Positions 35,151 to 44,013 of a stretch of 64,000 nt of DNA are shown here, piece by piece. The translations under genes and the position numbers were made by a program. The notes beneath the pieces were generated by a model, which worked only from the letters and a program-made list of their open reading frames with translations, did not search any database and was not told where the DNA came from. Origin of the DNA: Bacteroidota bacterium (GTDB lineage Bacteria > Bacteroidota > Bacteroidia > Sphingobacteriales > Sphingobacteriaceae); assembly GCA_023450085.1 (NCBI GenBank), contig JAEXHI010000001.1, positions 97,432 to 161,431 on the forward strand, written 5' to 3'. Positions within the stretch are counted from its first letter, which is position 1, and every line of letters starts with the position of its first letter.

Positions 35151-38100
35151 TTATAGTGTAAGGTTAAGTCCAAAAATGATTGTTCTTGCTTTCGGGTAGG
35201 CCGACCAATCAAAGCCAGGGGTAAGTGCCGAAGCATAGGTAGAAACCTCTGGATCAAGTCCTGAATAGTTGGTCCAGGTATATAGGTTCTGCCCAGAAGC
35301 ATAAATCCTAAAGTTTTTAATCTTTAGCTTTTTAAGCAGTGATTGGCTAAGGGTATACCCTAAGGACACCGTTTTTAACCTTAGGTATGAACCATCTTCA
35401 ATGGTTCTAGAAGAATAAACCAGAGGTCCTTGTCCGTACACTTTGTAAAGCTGGTTGGTTTGGTTTTCTGGTGTCCATCTGTTGGCATAAGAAGCAAACA
35501 TGTTTAATGAATTTCTATTTTCGCCACCTTCAAATTCAATGCGATTGGCGTTCAGTAATTCATTACCATACGACCATTGGAAGAAGACGTTAAGGTCAAA
35601 TCCTTTGTAAGTGAAATTATTAGAAAAACCACCTGTATGTTTCGGATTGGGGTCACCGATAATGGTTTGATCGTAACTGTTTACCTGTCCATCGCCATTA
35701 ATATCTTTGTATTTGATAAAACCAGGCTGTATGGTTGCTCTCGACTGGCCGTTGTTAGGCACATTATCTTTTAGCACGTAGCTGCCATTGGCTAACTGGT
35801 TAAAATCGCTGTACTGATATACGCCGTCCCAAACGTAACCATAAAATTGTCCTATTGGGCGACCTGGAATGGCAATGTATGGATAGGCATTGTTGAAGTT
35901 ACCCCAGTTGATCCTTGACAAGATAGATGGATCTTCGTCTGTTAACTCCAATACTTTGTTGCGGTTAAAGGAAATATTAAAGCTACTGTTCCAAGAGAAA
36001 GTTTTGTTCTTCACATTGGTAGTGTTCAAGGTGAATTCAAAGCCCTTGTTACCTACTTTACCAATGTTTCGCATTCCATTTAAAAAACCTTGCGAAGGCG
36101 CTAATGACGAATTGATCAGCAAATCGTAGGTTCTTTTATCGTAATAATCAGCGGTTACAGAAATGCGGTTTTTCAACAAGCTCACATCTAAACCAATATC
36201 CGCTTGAGAAGTAGTTTCCCATTTTAAGTTTTTATTGCCTAAAAGATTTGGAATAGATCCATTTACTGGACTGTTGTTAAAGTTGTAGCCAGAGTTGGAA
36301 ATAATTTGATAAGATGATAGATAAGCGAAATCAGTTACCCTGTTGTTTCCTGTTAAACCGTAGCTAAGCCTCAATTTAGCACTGCTAACTGGCTTGATAC
36401 CTTTCATAAAAGATTCATCGCTCATTACCCAGGCGAAAGAGCCTGAAGGGAAATAGGCCCATTTATTGCCAGGTGCAAATTTTGAAGAACCATCTGCTCT
36501 GAATGAAGCCGTGAACAAATACCTAGACTTATAACTATAATTTAACCTGGTGAGGAACGACATTAATGCCGATTTTGAACTGGTAGAATACACACGACTA
36601 GGTACTCCTTCTTCAATTCCACTAATGCCCAACGACTCATTAGGCACTTGCGTAGCTGCAAAACCAGAACTGAAAGCTGATATTTGTTGAAGGGTAAAAC
36701 CAGCAAGTGCCGTTACGTTATGTACCTTATTGATATTTCGTTTAAAAGTTAGGGTATTTTCACTCAAATAATTATTCAAGTCGTAATTCATGATAGAACC
36801 ATTTACCCCATTACTGCTCGACAGTGGGTTACCTGATCTGGTATTTGAATTGTTGAATATTTCTTTTCTGGTGTCTCTTTTGGTCACACCGCCAGAAGCC
36901 CTGAAAGTAAAATACTTTGAGAACTTATATTCGGCATAAGCATTGGCCAATATGGCATTCACAAAAGCTGGATTATATTCATTTCTGGTAGAAATGGCTG
37001 GGTTGATGCGATATTCTGCCGTAGGATTCACATCTGGGTCAAAAGGCTGCTCCACTAGTTGTTCATCGGTCAAGGCATCACCAGTAATAGGTCGGTATCC
37101 CCAAACACTGTACATTAAGCTCGCAGTGGCACTACCATTTTGCTCCGTAGCAATGGTACCATAGGTTTTAGTGCTCGAATAATTAAGATTGATCCCTACT
37201 TTAAGTTTAGGGTTAATGGTCTGATCTAATACAATTCGACCTTGATACCTGTTAAAACCACTGTTAATGATAATACCATCTTGATTTAAAACCGAACCCG
37301 AAATAGAATATCTGGTTTTATCGGTACCACCATTAATGGATAAGAAATGGTTTTGCATGGGCGCTGTTCTGAATACTTTATCTTGCCAGTTGATCCCTTG
37401 TACATTTCTATAATATTCTAGATCCCTTCCATCTTTAAGATAGATCGGTGTGTAAACGGCCGAATTAAATTCCAATTGATATTTAACAAACTCATAAGGG
37501 CTCAATAACTCCTGCTGTTTAAGGTTTTGCTGAATACCAAAATAGTTCTGATAAGAAATGGTAGGGTCCCCAATCTTTCCTTTTTTGGTGGTAATGATAA
37601 TGACCCCATTTGCACCTCTAGCTCCATAAATGGCAGTGGCCGAAGCATCTTTTAAGATATCGATCGATTCTACCTCGGCTGGATTAATCACATTGTTGGT
37701 TGGGTCTTCAATTGGAAAGCCATCAATCACGTACAAAGGTGAATTGCTTTGGGTAATGGAGTTGTTTCCCCTAATGGAAATTTGCATAGGTGCTCCTGGC
37801 TGACCGTCTGATGCCGTTACCTGAACCCCTGCAACCCTTCCGGCTAAAGCATCTTCCAATGAGGCTACGGGTGCTTTTTGCAAATCCTCGATACTCACTT
37901 GGCTTACGGCTCCAGTTAAATCTCTTTTGGTAGTCGTACCATAACCAATCACTACAATTTCATCCAAAACTTTTAAATCCTTGGTAAGCTTTACACGGTA
38001 AACGGTAGCAGCGGTAATGATAACTTCTTTAGTGATAAAGCCCGTGTAAGAAAATACCAAGGTGCCTTTTAGTGCTGGAATGGCAAACTTAAAAGTACCA

Positions 38101-38294
38101 TCGCTATTGGTTTGTGTTGTACTATTGGTTCCTTTTAATTTAACGTTGACACCAGGTATTGGTTCACCCATATCGTCGGTTACCGTACCCGTAATATACA
38201 CTGGTGCGGGGAGAGTATTAGATTTGAGGCGCTTTAGTGCATTCACATTTTGAAAACTCAAAATGGCACAGAGTAAAACAACATAAAATTTCAT
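35151..38294 (-). CDS. susC: SusC/RagA family TonB-dependent outer-membrane transporter
   Basis: A 1047-residue outer-membrane transporter. After the signal peptide (FYVVLLCAILSFQNVNA), residues about 30-110 form the carboxypeptidase-regulatory-like domain (ITGTVTDDMGEPIPGVNVKL). The plug domain (about 115-235) has LYVIDGFPIED and the family hallmark DASATAIYGARGANGVIIITTKKG. The rest is the beta-barrel, ending in an aromatic-rich strand pattern (IFGLNLTL). It imports oligosaccharides with energy from TonB. It lies between the GH3 gene and susD. Two TTTGGTTA sequences occur in its upstream gap, but no separate promoter was found. Confidence 0.93.
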   Translation of the reverse strand: MKFYVVLLCAILSFQNVNALKRLKSNTLPAPVYITGTVTDDMGEPIPGVNVKLKGTNSTTQTNSDGTFKFAIPALKGTLVFSYTGFITKEVIITAATVYRVKLTKDLKVLDEIVVIGYGTTTKRDLTGAVSQVSIEDLQKAPVASLEDALAGRVAGVQVTASDGQPGAPMQISIRGNNSITQSNSPLYVIDGFPIEDPTNNVINPAEVESIDILKDASATAIYGARGANGVIIITTKKGKIGDPTISYQNYFGIQQNLKQQELLSPYEFVKYQLEFNSAVYTPIYLKDGRDLEYYRNVQGINWQDKVFRTAPMQNHFLSINGGTDKTRYSISGSVLNQDGIIINSGFNRYQGRIVLDQTINPKLKVGINLNYSSTKTYGTIATEQNGSATASLMYSVWGYRPITGDALTDEQLVEQPFDPDVNPTAEYRINPAISTRNEYNPAFVNAILANAYAEYKFSKYFTFRASGGVTKRDTRKEIFNNSNTRSGNPLSSSNGVNGSIMNYDLNNYLSENTLTFKRNINKVHNVTALAGFTLQQISAFSSGFAATQVPNESLGISGIEEGVPSRVYSTSSKSALMSFLTRLNYSYKSRYLFTASFRADGSSKFAPGNKWAYFPSGSFAWVMSDESFMKGIKPVSSAKLRLSYGLTGNNRVTDFAYLSSYQIISNSGYNFNNSPVNGSIPNLLGNKNLKWETTSQADIGLDVSLLKNRISVTADYYDKRTYDLLINSSLAPSQGFLNGMRNIGKVGNKGFEFTLNTTNVKNKTFSWNSSFNISFNRNKVLELTDEDPSILSRINWGNFNNAYPYIAIPGRPIGQFYGYVWDGVYQYSDFNQLANGSYVLKDNVPNNGQSRATIQPGFIKYKDINGDGQVNSYDQTIIGDPNPKHTGGFSNNFTYKGFDLNVFFQWSYGNELLNANRIEFEGGENRNSLNMFASYANRWTPENQTNQLYKVYGQGPLVYSSRTIEDGSYLRLKTVSLGYTLSQSLLKKLKIKNFRIYASGQNLYTWTNYSGLDPEVSTYASALTPGFDWSAYPKARTIIFGLNLTL

Positions 38295-38361
38295 TACATA
38301 ATTTGGTTAGTACAACATATTTGGTTAAAATCTTGTCTTTTGCCTTGTTCAATAAGGCGGT

Positions 38362-40869
38362 TTATTTTAAAATGATTGCTTTCTTTAAATGAATGTTTGC
38401 AGATGATGACCCAATCAGGATTTCAAACGCTCCTGGATCATACCCAAATTTTTTGAGTTTGGTTTTGTAATAAGCAAAAGCCGATTCACCCAGCTTAATG
38501 GTAATGGTTTTGGTTTCTCCCTTTTTCAAAAATACCTTCGAAAAACCTTTAAGTTCTTTAAACGGACGTGGCACTGGACTTACCACATCTCTCACATAAA
38601 GCTGTGCCACCTCTCCTCCATCACTATTTCCTGTATTGCTAAGCTTAAAACTTACCGTAGCTTGAGGAGATTTACCTTTGCTACTTACCGTAACTTTAAG
38701 ATCACTGTATTTAAAAGAGGTGTAAGACAATCCAAAACCGAAAGGAAACTGAGGGGTTACGTGCTTTGAATCGTAATAACGATAGCCCATAAATATACCT
38801 TCTTTGTAACTCACCTTTTTGCTATTAGCCTCGTCGTAATAATAGTTAAAAGCAGGGTTATCTTCCCATTTTTTCTCAAAACTGATTGGAAGTTTACCAC
38901 TTGGGTTGGTTTTTCCAAAAAGTATTTCGGTAATGGCGGTTCCACCCTCTTGCCCAGGATACCATGCAAACAACAATCCTGGCACTTTGGAAATCCATTT
39001 CTCCATGGCCACATTGCCACCTGCATTTAAAACTACAATGGTTTTAGGGTTAATACCTGCAATCACATTGATCAGGCTATCTTGGTAATCAGGCAATTCA
39101 AACGGACGGTCATTTCCCTCTCGCTCACTGCTTTCATTAAAGCCCACACAAACAATGGCTGCATCGGCACTTTTTGCTGCACTGATGGCTTCAGAGAAAT
39201 CTAGCACATCTGGAGCCCAAGCAAAATTGATATCTACTGGATGTGGACCCGCATAATATTCAAGTTTTACGGCATATTCTTTACCCGCTTCTAATTGCAA
39301 GCTTACACTTTTAGTGGTAATGCCTTGGTCTTTCCAAAGGTCAATCACTTTCTCGTTCGCTACTTCCAGTCTAAAACCATCAAAACCTTTTACGGTAAAC
39401 TTATATTTCCCACTCTTTTCTGGCTTCACAAAACCTGTCCAGCGCATAGAGCAGTGATCAAAAGGAAAGCCTCTATTCTCGGCCGCAATGTGCCAGCCAT
39501 TATTGATACTCACAATGGTGTCTACCGTTGTTTTAAAAGGCGTTCCCGATAATTTGGTGTTATTAAAATATTCTGCTTTTAAGCCACGTATTGGCGCACC
39601 TGAGTTATGGTAAAACACCGACTTGGCCACCTGATCAGAAAGTACGGGCAAACCAGTAGATGGAATGATCTTCAAATCTTTTGAATAATCTTGAATGCCT
39701 TTAAGCACCGAAACAGAATGAAATGGAAACGTATAAGAGCTACCGCCACCTGATACATAAGCATCGGCATTGGGACCAATTACCGCTAGGGTTTTAATAC
39801 TTGACGACAATGGCAATACCTGTTTTGTATTTTTTAATAGTACAATGCCTCCTCTGGCCAAATCAAGCGCTGCTTTTGCGCCATCAGGATTATCTTTTGG
39901 GATAGAGGTATCAAGTTGTGGCTTGTCGTAAAAACCAAATCTGAAAATGATGCGCAACATCCTTCTTACCTTATCATTGATCACTTCTTCATTGAGCACA
40001 CCATTTTTGATGGCCAAATCAAGGTCTTTTTTATTCATTCGCACTGCTCTGGGCATTTCCAAATCTAAACCACCTTTAGCAGCTTCTATTCCATTATAGG
40101 TTGATGACCAATCTGACATGACAAAGCCATCAAAGCCCCAAAGTCCCTTTAAAATTTCATTATTCAGATAACCGCTTTGGGTAGCGTGAACGCCATTTAC
40201 CAAATTGTAGCTGTTCATTACCGATCCAGCTTTTGCTTCTTGAACCGCCGCTTTAAAAGCAGGAAAATAAATTTCGTGAAGGGTACGTTCATCAATATCA
40301 GAACTTACGTTGTTACGGTCCCACTCCTGGTTATTGGCGGCATAATGTTTTACGGTAGCCACTACGTTTTCGCCTTGTAGTCCTTTAATGTAGCTGACTC
40401 CTATTCTCGAGTTCAGGAATGGGTCTTCACTAAAATATTCAAAGTTCCTCCCGCTCATGGGTGCCCTCACGATATTCACCCCAGGTGCCAACAAGATGTG
40501 TACACCACGTGCTTTTGAATCTCTGCCCAACTCTTTGCCCAATCTGGTAATTAATCCCGTATCCCAAGTAGCAGCAGATAAAATACTGGCTGGATAGGCT
40601 ACTGCCCTTCCATCTTTATGGGTGCCCACTGGGCCATCGGTAAGTTTAATTTCGGGCAAACCCAATCGTTGGATGGGTCTAATGTAAAAACCTTTGTATC
40701 CACCAATGTAATCTAGCTTTTCTTCCAAGGTCATTTGGGCCAAAATCGCTTTCACTCGATCTTCTACAGGAGCCTTAGCATTGGCATACACTTGTGCATA
40801 GGTATGGGTTGAACAGCAAACTGCGAAAAAAAACAGAGATATGCACTTAAAAGAAATCGATCTAGTCAT
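38362..40869 (-). CDS. Glycoside hydrolase family 3 with PA14 insertion (beta-glucosidase-like)
   Basis: An 835-residue exported enzyme with signal peptide SLFFFAVCCSTHTYAQ. The N-terminal GH3 barrel (about 35-300) contains KHYAANNQEWDRNNVSSDIDERTLHEIY and the nucleophile motif GFVMSDW with Asp253. The second GH3 domain is interrupted by a PA14 domain at about residues 425-560 (LKAEYFNNTKLSG...YKFTVKGFDGFRLEV), then resumes with the acid/base loop region ESSEREGNDRPFELP, and ends with an FN3-like domain (about 735-820). GH3-PA14 enzymes cleave terminal beta-linked glucose or related sugars from oligosaccharides. It heads the seven-gene unit and is preceded by the best-formed promoter/pentamer pair. 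The exact sugar is not known. Confidence 0.92.
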   Translation of the reverse strand: MTRSISFKCISLFFFAVCCSTHTYAQVYANAKAPVEDRVKAILAQMTLEEKLDYIGGYKGFYIRPIQRLGLPEIKLTDGPVGTHKDGRAVAYPASILSAATWDTGLITRLGKELGRDSKARGVHILLAPGVNIVRAPMSGRNFEYFSEDPFLNSRIGVSYIKGLQGENVVATVKHYAANNQEWDRNNVSSDIDERTLHEIYFPAFKAAVQEAKAGSVMNSYNLVNGVHATQSGYLNNEILKGLWGFDGFVMSDWSSTYNGIEAAKGGLDLEMPRAVRMNKKDLDLAIKNGVLNEEVINDKVRRMLRIIFRFGFYDKPQLDTSIPKDNPDGAKAALDLARGGIVLLKNTKQVLPLSSSIKTLAVIGPNADAYVSGGGSSYTFPFHSVSVLKGIQDYSKDLKIIPSTGLPVLSDQVAKSVFYHNSGAPIRGLKAEYFNNTKLSGTPFKTTVDTIVSINNGWHIAAENRGFPFDHCSMRWTGFVKPEKSGKYKFTVKGFDGFRLEVANEKVIDLWKDQGITTKSVSLQLEAGKEYAVKLEYYAGPHPVDINFAWAPDVLDFSEAISAAKSADAAIVCVGFNESSEREGNDRPFELPDYQDSLINVIAGINPKTIVVLNAGGNVAMEKWISKVPGLLFAWYPGQEGGTAITEILFGKTNPSGKLPISFEKKWEDNPAFNYYYDEANSKKVSYKEGIFMGYRYYDSKHVTPQFPFGFGLSYTSFKYSDLKVTVSSKGKSPQATVSFKLSNTGNSDGGEVAQLYVRDVVSPVPRPFKELKGFSKVFLKKGETKTITIKLGESAFAYYKTKLKKFGYDPGAFEILIGSSSANIHLKKAIILK

Positions 40870-40981
40870 TGATGAAACAATTTATATTTTAATAGTGATC
40901 TTACTATCGCTAACAGTACCATTTGGTTAAACCGGCAGCAGCATGGCTTGATCCTTATACTTGGTTATATCCAGTCGGGAA

Positions 40982-41006
40982 ACTGGTTTGGTTTGGTTTG
41001 GTTTAA
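40982..41006 (-). promoter_or_regulatory. Tandem pentamer operator, site d
   Basis: ACTGG, then three TTTGG units, then TTTAA. It lies 9 nt downstream (minus strand) of the TACTTTTG box of the GH3-susCD unit. The layout is almost the same as site b, and the flanking GTTTAA...TTAAAC (41001-41016) adds an inverted pair. Confidence 0.75.
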
Positions 41007-41015
41007 TTTGTTAAA

Positions 41016-41044
41016 CAAAAGTATAAAATATTCTCAATTATCAA
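41016..41044 (-). promoter_or_regulatory. Promoter of the GH3-susC-susD unit
   Basis: On the minus strand, TTG (41044-41042), an 18-nt spacer and TACTTTTG (41023-41016). The same TACTTTTG octamer is used at site b, and both are followed by a pentamer tract. Confidence 0.7.
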
Positions 41045-41115
41045 ACATTTTATTTTTTTTGGTTTTAAGCAGTGAAATTCTTGACAAAACCTAGCTACAG
41101 GGGTATTATGATTAG

Positions 41116-41130
41116 TTTGGTATGGTATGG
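41116..41130 (+). promoter_or_regulatory. Tandem pentamer operator, site e (regulator gene)
   Basis: TTTGG, TATGG and TATGG in tandem, 23 nt upstream of the TAGCTTTG box of the GntR-type regulator gene. It would overlap or abut the expected upstream promoter element, so autoregulation is likely. Confidence 0.65.
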
Positions 41131-41153
41131 ACTTTTTTTTCGGAAATATCCAT

Positions 41154-41161
41154 TAGCTTTG
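41154..41161 (+). promoter_or_regulatory. Promoter box of the GntR-type regulator
   Basis: TAGCTTTG is an exact TAnnTTTG match. No TTG occurs at the usual distance upstream; a T-rich run takes its place. Transcription would begin about 12 nt before the GTG start at 41181. Confidence 0.5.
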
Positions 41162-41180
41162 CATTGAAAAACCTACAACA

Positions 41181-42209
41181 GTGGATAAAACTAAAAAGAC
41201 AGCAGAAGCTAACCCAAATGTTTCTACACACAGGATGAAATATCTTCAGCTTGCTGAGCATATCAACCATCTGATTGAAACCAATAAATTGAAAATTAAT
41301 GATCGTTTACCTTCATTAAATCAATTGACAGAGCAACTGAAAATCAGCAAGGAAACTGCCTTAAAAGGTTTAAACTACCTATTGGAAAAAGGCATTATTG
41401 AAGCCGAGTATCGAAAAGGATATTATGTAAAAAAGAAAAAGCAATATCATCCTTATCGCATCTGTTTGATCCTTGACAAGATGAACGTTTTGAGGGATAG
41501 GATCTATCATTCCTTTTTAGAAACCATTAAAGATAAAGCTGACGTTGATGTTTATTTTCACCACCATAACTTTAAGGTTTTTGAGAAACTAATTGACGAA
41601 AATCTTCCTAATTATACCCACTTTGTCATCACTACTTTTTTGCATGGGAACACCACGGAAGTTTTAAATCGTATCCCGCCTCAAAAAAGAATCATCATTG
41701 ATTATCAAGAAAATAAACTGGACGGTGATTACACCTGCATTTACCAAGACTATAAAACAGATATCCAAGAATCACTTACGGCATTACTTCCACAGCTAGA
41801 AAAATATTCGAGGCTAGTGTTGGTTGCTCCTTTGGAGGCTTTCCATGCCAAGGAGGTAATTGATGGTTTTGAATTATTCTCGAAACTTAACTCGAAAAAA
41901 CATACCATCGTTAACACTATAGATGATTCGTTTGCCAAAAAGGGGGATGCTTACATCACTTTTAGCCGTTACGATCAGGATGATGTGACCTTGATTAAAA
42001 TAGCTCGCAAAAAAGGTTGGAAATTAGGTAAGGATATTGGTTTGCTTTCCTACAATGATACTGCAGTTAAGGAAGTGTTGGAAGACGGCATTACCGTGAT
42101 CAGTACTGATTTTAATAAAATGGGCGAAGAAGCGGCCAAAGCGATATTGAAAAAGGAAGTGGTAAAAATGCGTGACCCTGCCAAGGTTATTTTAAGAAAC
42201 TCGCTTTAG
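41181..42209 (+). CDS. GntR-type regulator with periplasmic-binding-protein-like sensor domain
   Basis: A 342-residue cytoplasmic regulator. The N-terminal winged helix (about 19-85) shows the GntR pattern: YLQLAEHINHLIETNKLKIND, then RLPSLNQLTEQLKISKETALKGLNYLLEKG. Residues about 95-342 resemble the LacI-type sugar-binding fold, ending with GLLSYNDTAVKEVLEDGITVISTDF. The start is a GTG at 41181; an ATG at 41235 would trim 18 residues and is possible. It is divergent from the GH3-susCD unit. The pentamer tract found before every unit of the locus also lies before this gene, making it the prime candidate for the regulator that binds the tracts. The effector is presumably a sugar released by the locus. 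Confidence 0.85.
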   Translation: MDKTKKTAEANPNVSTHRMKYLQLAEHINHLIETNKLKINDRLPSLNQLTEQLKISKETALKGLNYLLEKGIIEAEYRKGYYVKKKKQYHPYRICLILDKMNVLRDRIYHSFLETIKDKADVDVYFHHHNFKVFEKLIDENLPNYTHFVITTFLHGNTTEVLNRIPPQKRIIIDYQENKLDGDYTCIYQDYKTDIQESLTALLPQLEKYSRLVLVAPLEAFHAKEVIDGFELFSKLNSKKHTIVNTIDDSFAKKGDAYITFSRYDQDDVTLIKIARKKGWKLGKDIGLLSYNDTAVKEVLEDGITVISTDFNKMGEEAAKAILKKEVVKMRDPAKVILRNSL

Positions 42210-42222
42210 GGTTGATGGGCTG

Positions 42223-42320
42223 TACAAATTAGCCTCGCTTATTTGCTATAGTTGTAACACTCCTATCTGTCTATGTGGTTATATTTTCTATCAAATTAAA
42301 TGAATCACATAGGCACATAG
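42223..42320 (+). repeat. CTATGTG palindromic element, copy 2
   Basis: A flank (ACAAATTAGCC, then ATTTGCTATAGTT) is followed by a hairpin with arms at 42263-42282 and 42304-42320 made of CTATCTG/CTATGTG and CACATAG units. It lies between two convergent genes. Confidence 0.78.
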
Positions 42321-42424
42321 CCAACTCAATAGCACTGGATATCGATTAGTCCTACTGATTGTAAAGCAAGTTGGTGATAACACCAACCACAGGTGTAATT
42401 ATTAGCTAAATAGTTTGTTGATTA

Positions 42425-43078
42425 TTACTCTATTGCTGATTGATTATATTCAAATTTTACATTATAAAATTTTTCCTTAAACACTTTTGCTCCTTCGGCC
42501 TCTTTAAGAATATTTAAACTCGTATCGTTGAGTTTTAAAATCGCATAGGTAAAAGGATAAACCTTATCGCTATAATCATTTATTTTCATGACTAATAGAT
42601 AGCCATGCCGTATATAGGATTTTACCATCTCGTGTTCAGGCTGTACAGAAAATACTTTGATTAATAGTTTTCTTTTGGGATTATTGAACAACAGGTATCC
42701 TTGTGTTTCCCCACTAGCGCTTCCTGAATGGCCATGTAAAGAAAATAGCTGTACTGTTTCTCCAGCTAATCTATAACTACTGTTATAAAAAAGCTCGGAT
42801 TCCTCTTGTTGCTGCATTAAATATTTGCCAATATTGGTGCTATCAGCGCAAATAACATTTAGCTTTATTTTACGCCCTTGGAAATTAAACTCCGAGATAT
42901 CTTCCACTAAAAAGGTGCTGTCAATTGATATCTCACATGATTTTTGAAGATCTTCCCTTTGCAATATGATTTGTTTGTCATACCTCCATACCTGCTCATT
43001 GTTTGTACAAGAAAACATAAAAACACTCATAACCAAAGTCATTTTACCAAGAAGTCTTGTTAAGCTTTTTAAATCCAT
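42425..43078 (-). CDS. Hypothetical lipoprotein
   Basis: A protein of about 217 residues. The ATG at 43078 is chosen over a TTG at 43090. The N-terminus carries a lipoprotein-type signal (MTLVMSVFMFSC) with the Cys near residue 24, so it should be a membrane-anchored lipoprotein. The mature part is mixed alpha/beta with no recognised motif (FNFQGRKIKLNVICADSTN, VYPFTYAILKLNDTSL). It stands alone, flanked on both sides by CTATGTG palindromic elements (copies 2 and 3). No function is assigned. Confidence 0.65.
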   Translation of the reverse strand: MDLKSLTRLLGKMTLVMSVFMFSCTNNEQVWRYDKQIILQREDLQKSCEISIDSTFLVEDISEFNFQGRKIKLNVICADSTNIGKYLMQQQEESELFYNSSYRLAGETVQLFSLHGHSGSASGETQGYLLFNNPKRKLLIKVFSVQPEHEMVKSYIRHGYLLVMKINDYSDKVYPFTYAILKLNDTSLNILKEAEGAKVFKEKFYNVKFEYNQSAIE

Positions 43079-43164
43079 ACTATCAGCCAATTAAAGCATA
43101 ATAACCTTATTTTTATCACATGAATATAATGCTTGTTAATGGTGCAGCTATAAAGTAATTGGAC

Positions 43165-43267
43165 TATATAAATTAGCCCCACCTATTTGCTATAGTTTTA
43201 AAACAACACTCCTATGTGTCTATGTGGTTCATTTATACTGTTAAAAAACAACCGCATAGCCACATAG
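43165..43267 (+). repeat. CTATGTG palindromic element, copy 3
   Basis: The same flank as copy 2 (AAATTAGCCCC, CTATTTGCTATAGTTTT) is followed by arms CTATGTGTCTATGTGGTT (43212-43229) and the CATAGCCACATAG side (43250-43267). It lies between two leftward genes. Confidence 0.78.
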
Positions 43268-43283
43268 TATTCATTCCCACAAC

Positions 43284-43835
43284 CTATTGAAGATTACTGA
43301 TTTTTTCTAGCTCCTTCCTTTTTAAAAGTCGCTCGGCAATCAGCTGCTCCAGATCATTAAAATTATACTTCAAAGTGTTTGAGGTAATGGACAAGGGTGT
43401 TCCGTACATGTTGTAATTACCTTTTATCAATAGTTTTTTAAATCCTGTTGTCTTGTTCAGGTATTCTTCAGGATTTGAAATGTGCACCAATAAAATTTTG
43501 GTCGACTTCACTTGCACTCTTTCTAGGCCCGTAATATCGGCCCATTTGATGAGCCCAACACCCGCAGCATTGGTATTGTCGGTAATCCCCTCTTCATCTA
43601 TCACCAACCCAATAGGGTTACCAAGCAGCTTTTTAATGGCATAAATACTTAAGGCACCAAAGAATAAAACACTGGCTATTCCTATCAATCTTAACCATTC
43701 AGGATTTCTCATGCGTGTAGAAAGAAATTGCTCGGGATTGACGATAAAAATTACGCCAAAAACCACGAAGGCAAGTCCTCCAAGTAATATCAGTAGTAAT
43801 TTACCTTTACTTAACGGGATTTCTATTTTGTCCAT
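43284..43835 (-). CDS. Small membrane protein, STM3941-like
   Basis: A protein of about 183 residues. The ATG at 43835 is preferred to a GTG three codons earlier. It starts IEIPLSKGKLLLILLGGLAF, giving a first membrane helix (about 12-32), and has a second near residues 50-67 (LIGIASVLFFGALSIYAIKK). A soluble C-terminal part of about 110 residues follows (WADITGLERVQVKSTKILLVHI), which resembles a PH-like domain. This plan fits the uncharacterised STM3941 family. No neighbour suggests a role. Confidence 0.7.
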   Translation of the reverse strand: MDKIEIPLSKGKLLLILLGGLAFVVFGVIFIVNPEQFLSTRMRNPEWLRLIGIASVLFFGALSIYAIKKLLGNPIGLVIDEEGITDNTNAAGVGLIKWADITGLERVQVKSTKILLVHISNPEEYLNKTTGFKKLLIKGNYNMYGTPLSITSNTLKYNFNDLEQLIAERLLKRKELEKISNLQ

Positions 43836-44013
43836 GGGCGGCACGAAAATGAATGATGTAATTTAATGGCTTTTTCTTCTCCTAAATTAGCTTAAAAATA
43901 ATTTTATTTATCATAAAAATTATACTCGCCACTTATCTCTTTATTTCAGTCTTTTTCATGGCTAAAAATCCGTTTCCCATTGACAAAACGATAATCTCAG
44001 CAATGAATAAAAC

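Larger units (their letters stand above)
40870..41180. other. 311-bp divergent control region between GH3 gene and regulator
   Basis: This gap has no gene. It holds pentamer tract d (40982-41006), the leftward promoter (41016-41044), an AT-rich centre, pentamer tract e (41116-41130) and the regulator's TAGCTTTG box (41154-41161). Confidence 0.7.

Noticed and set aside
38301..38327. Two TTTGGTTA sequences before susC as another pentamer operator
   Set aside because: The copies are single and 18 nt apart, not tandem pentamers, and susC is probably transcribed from the GH3 promoter.
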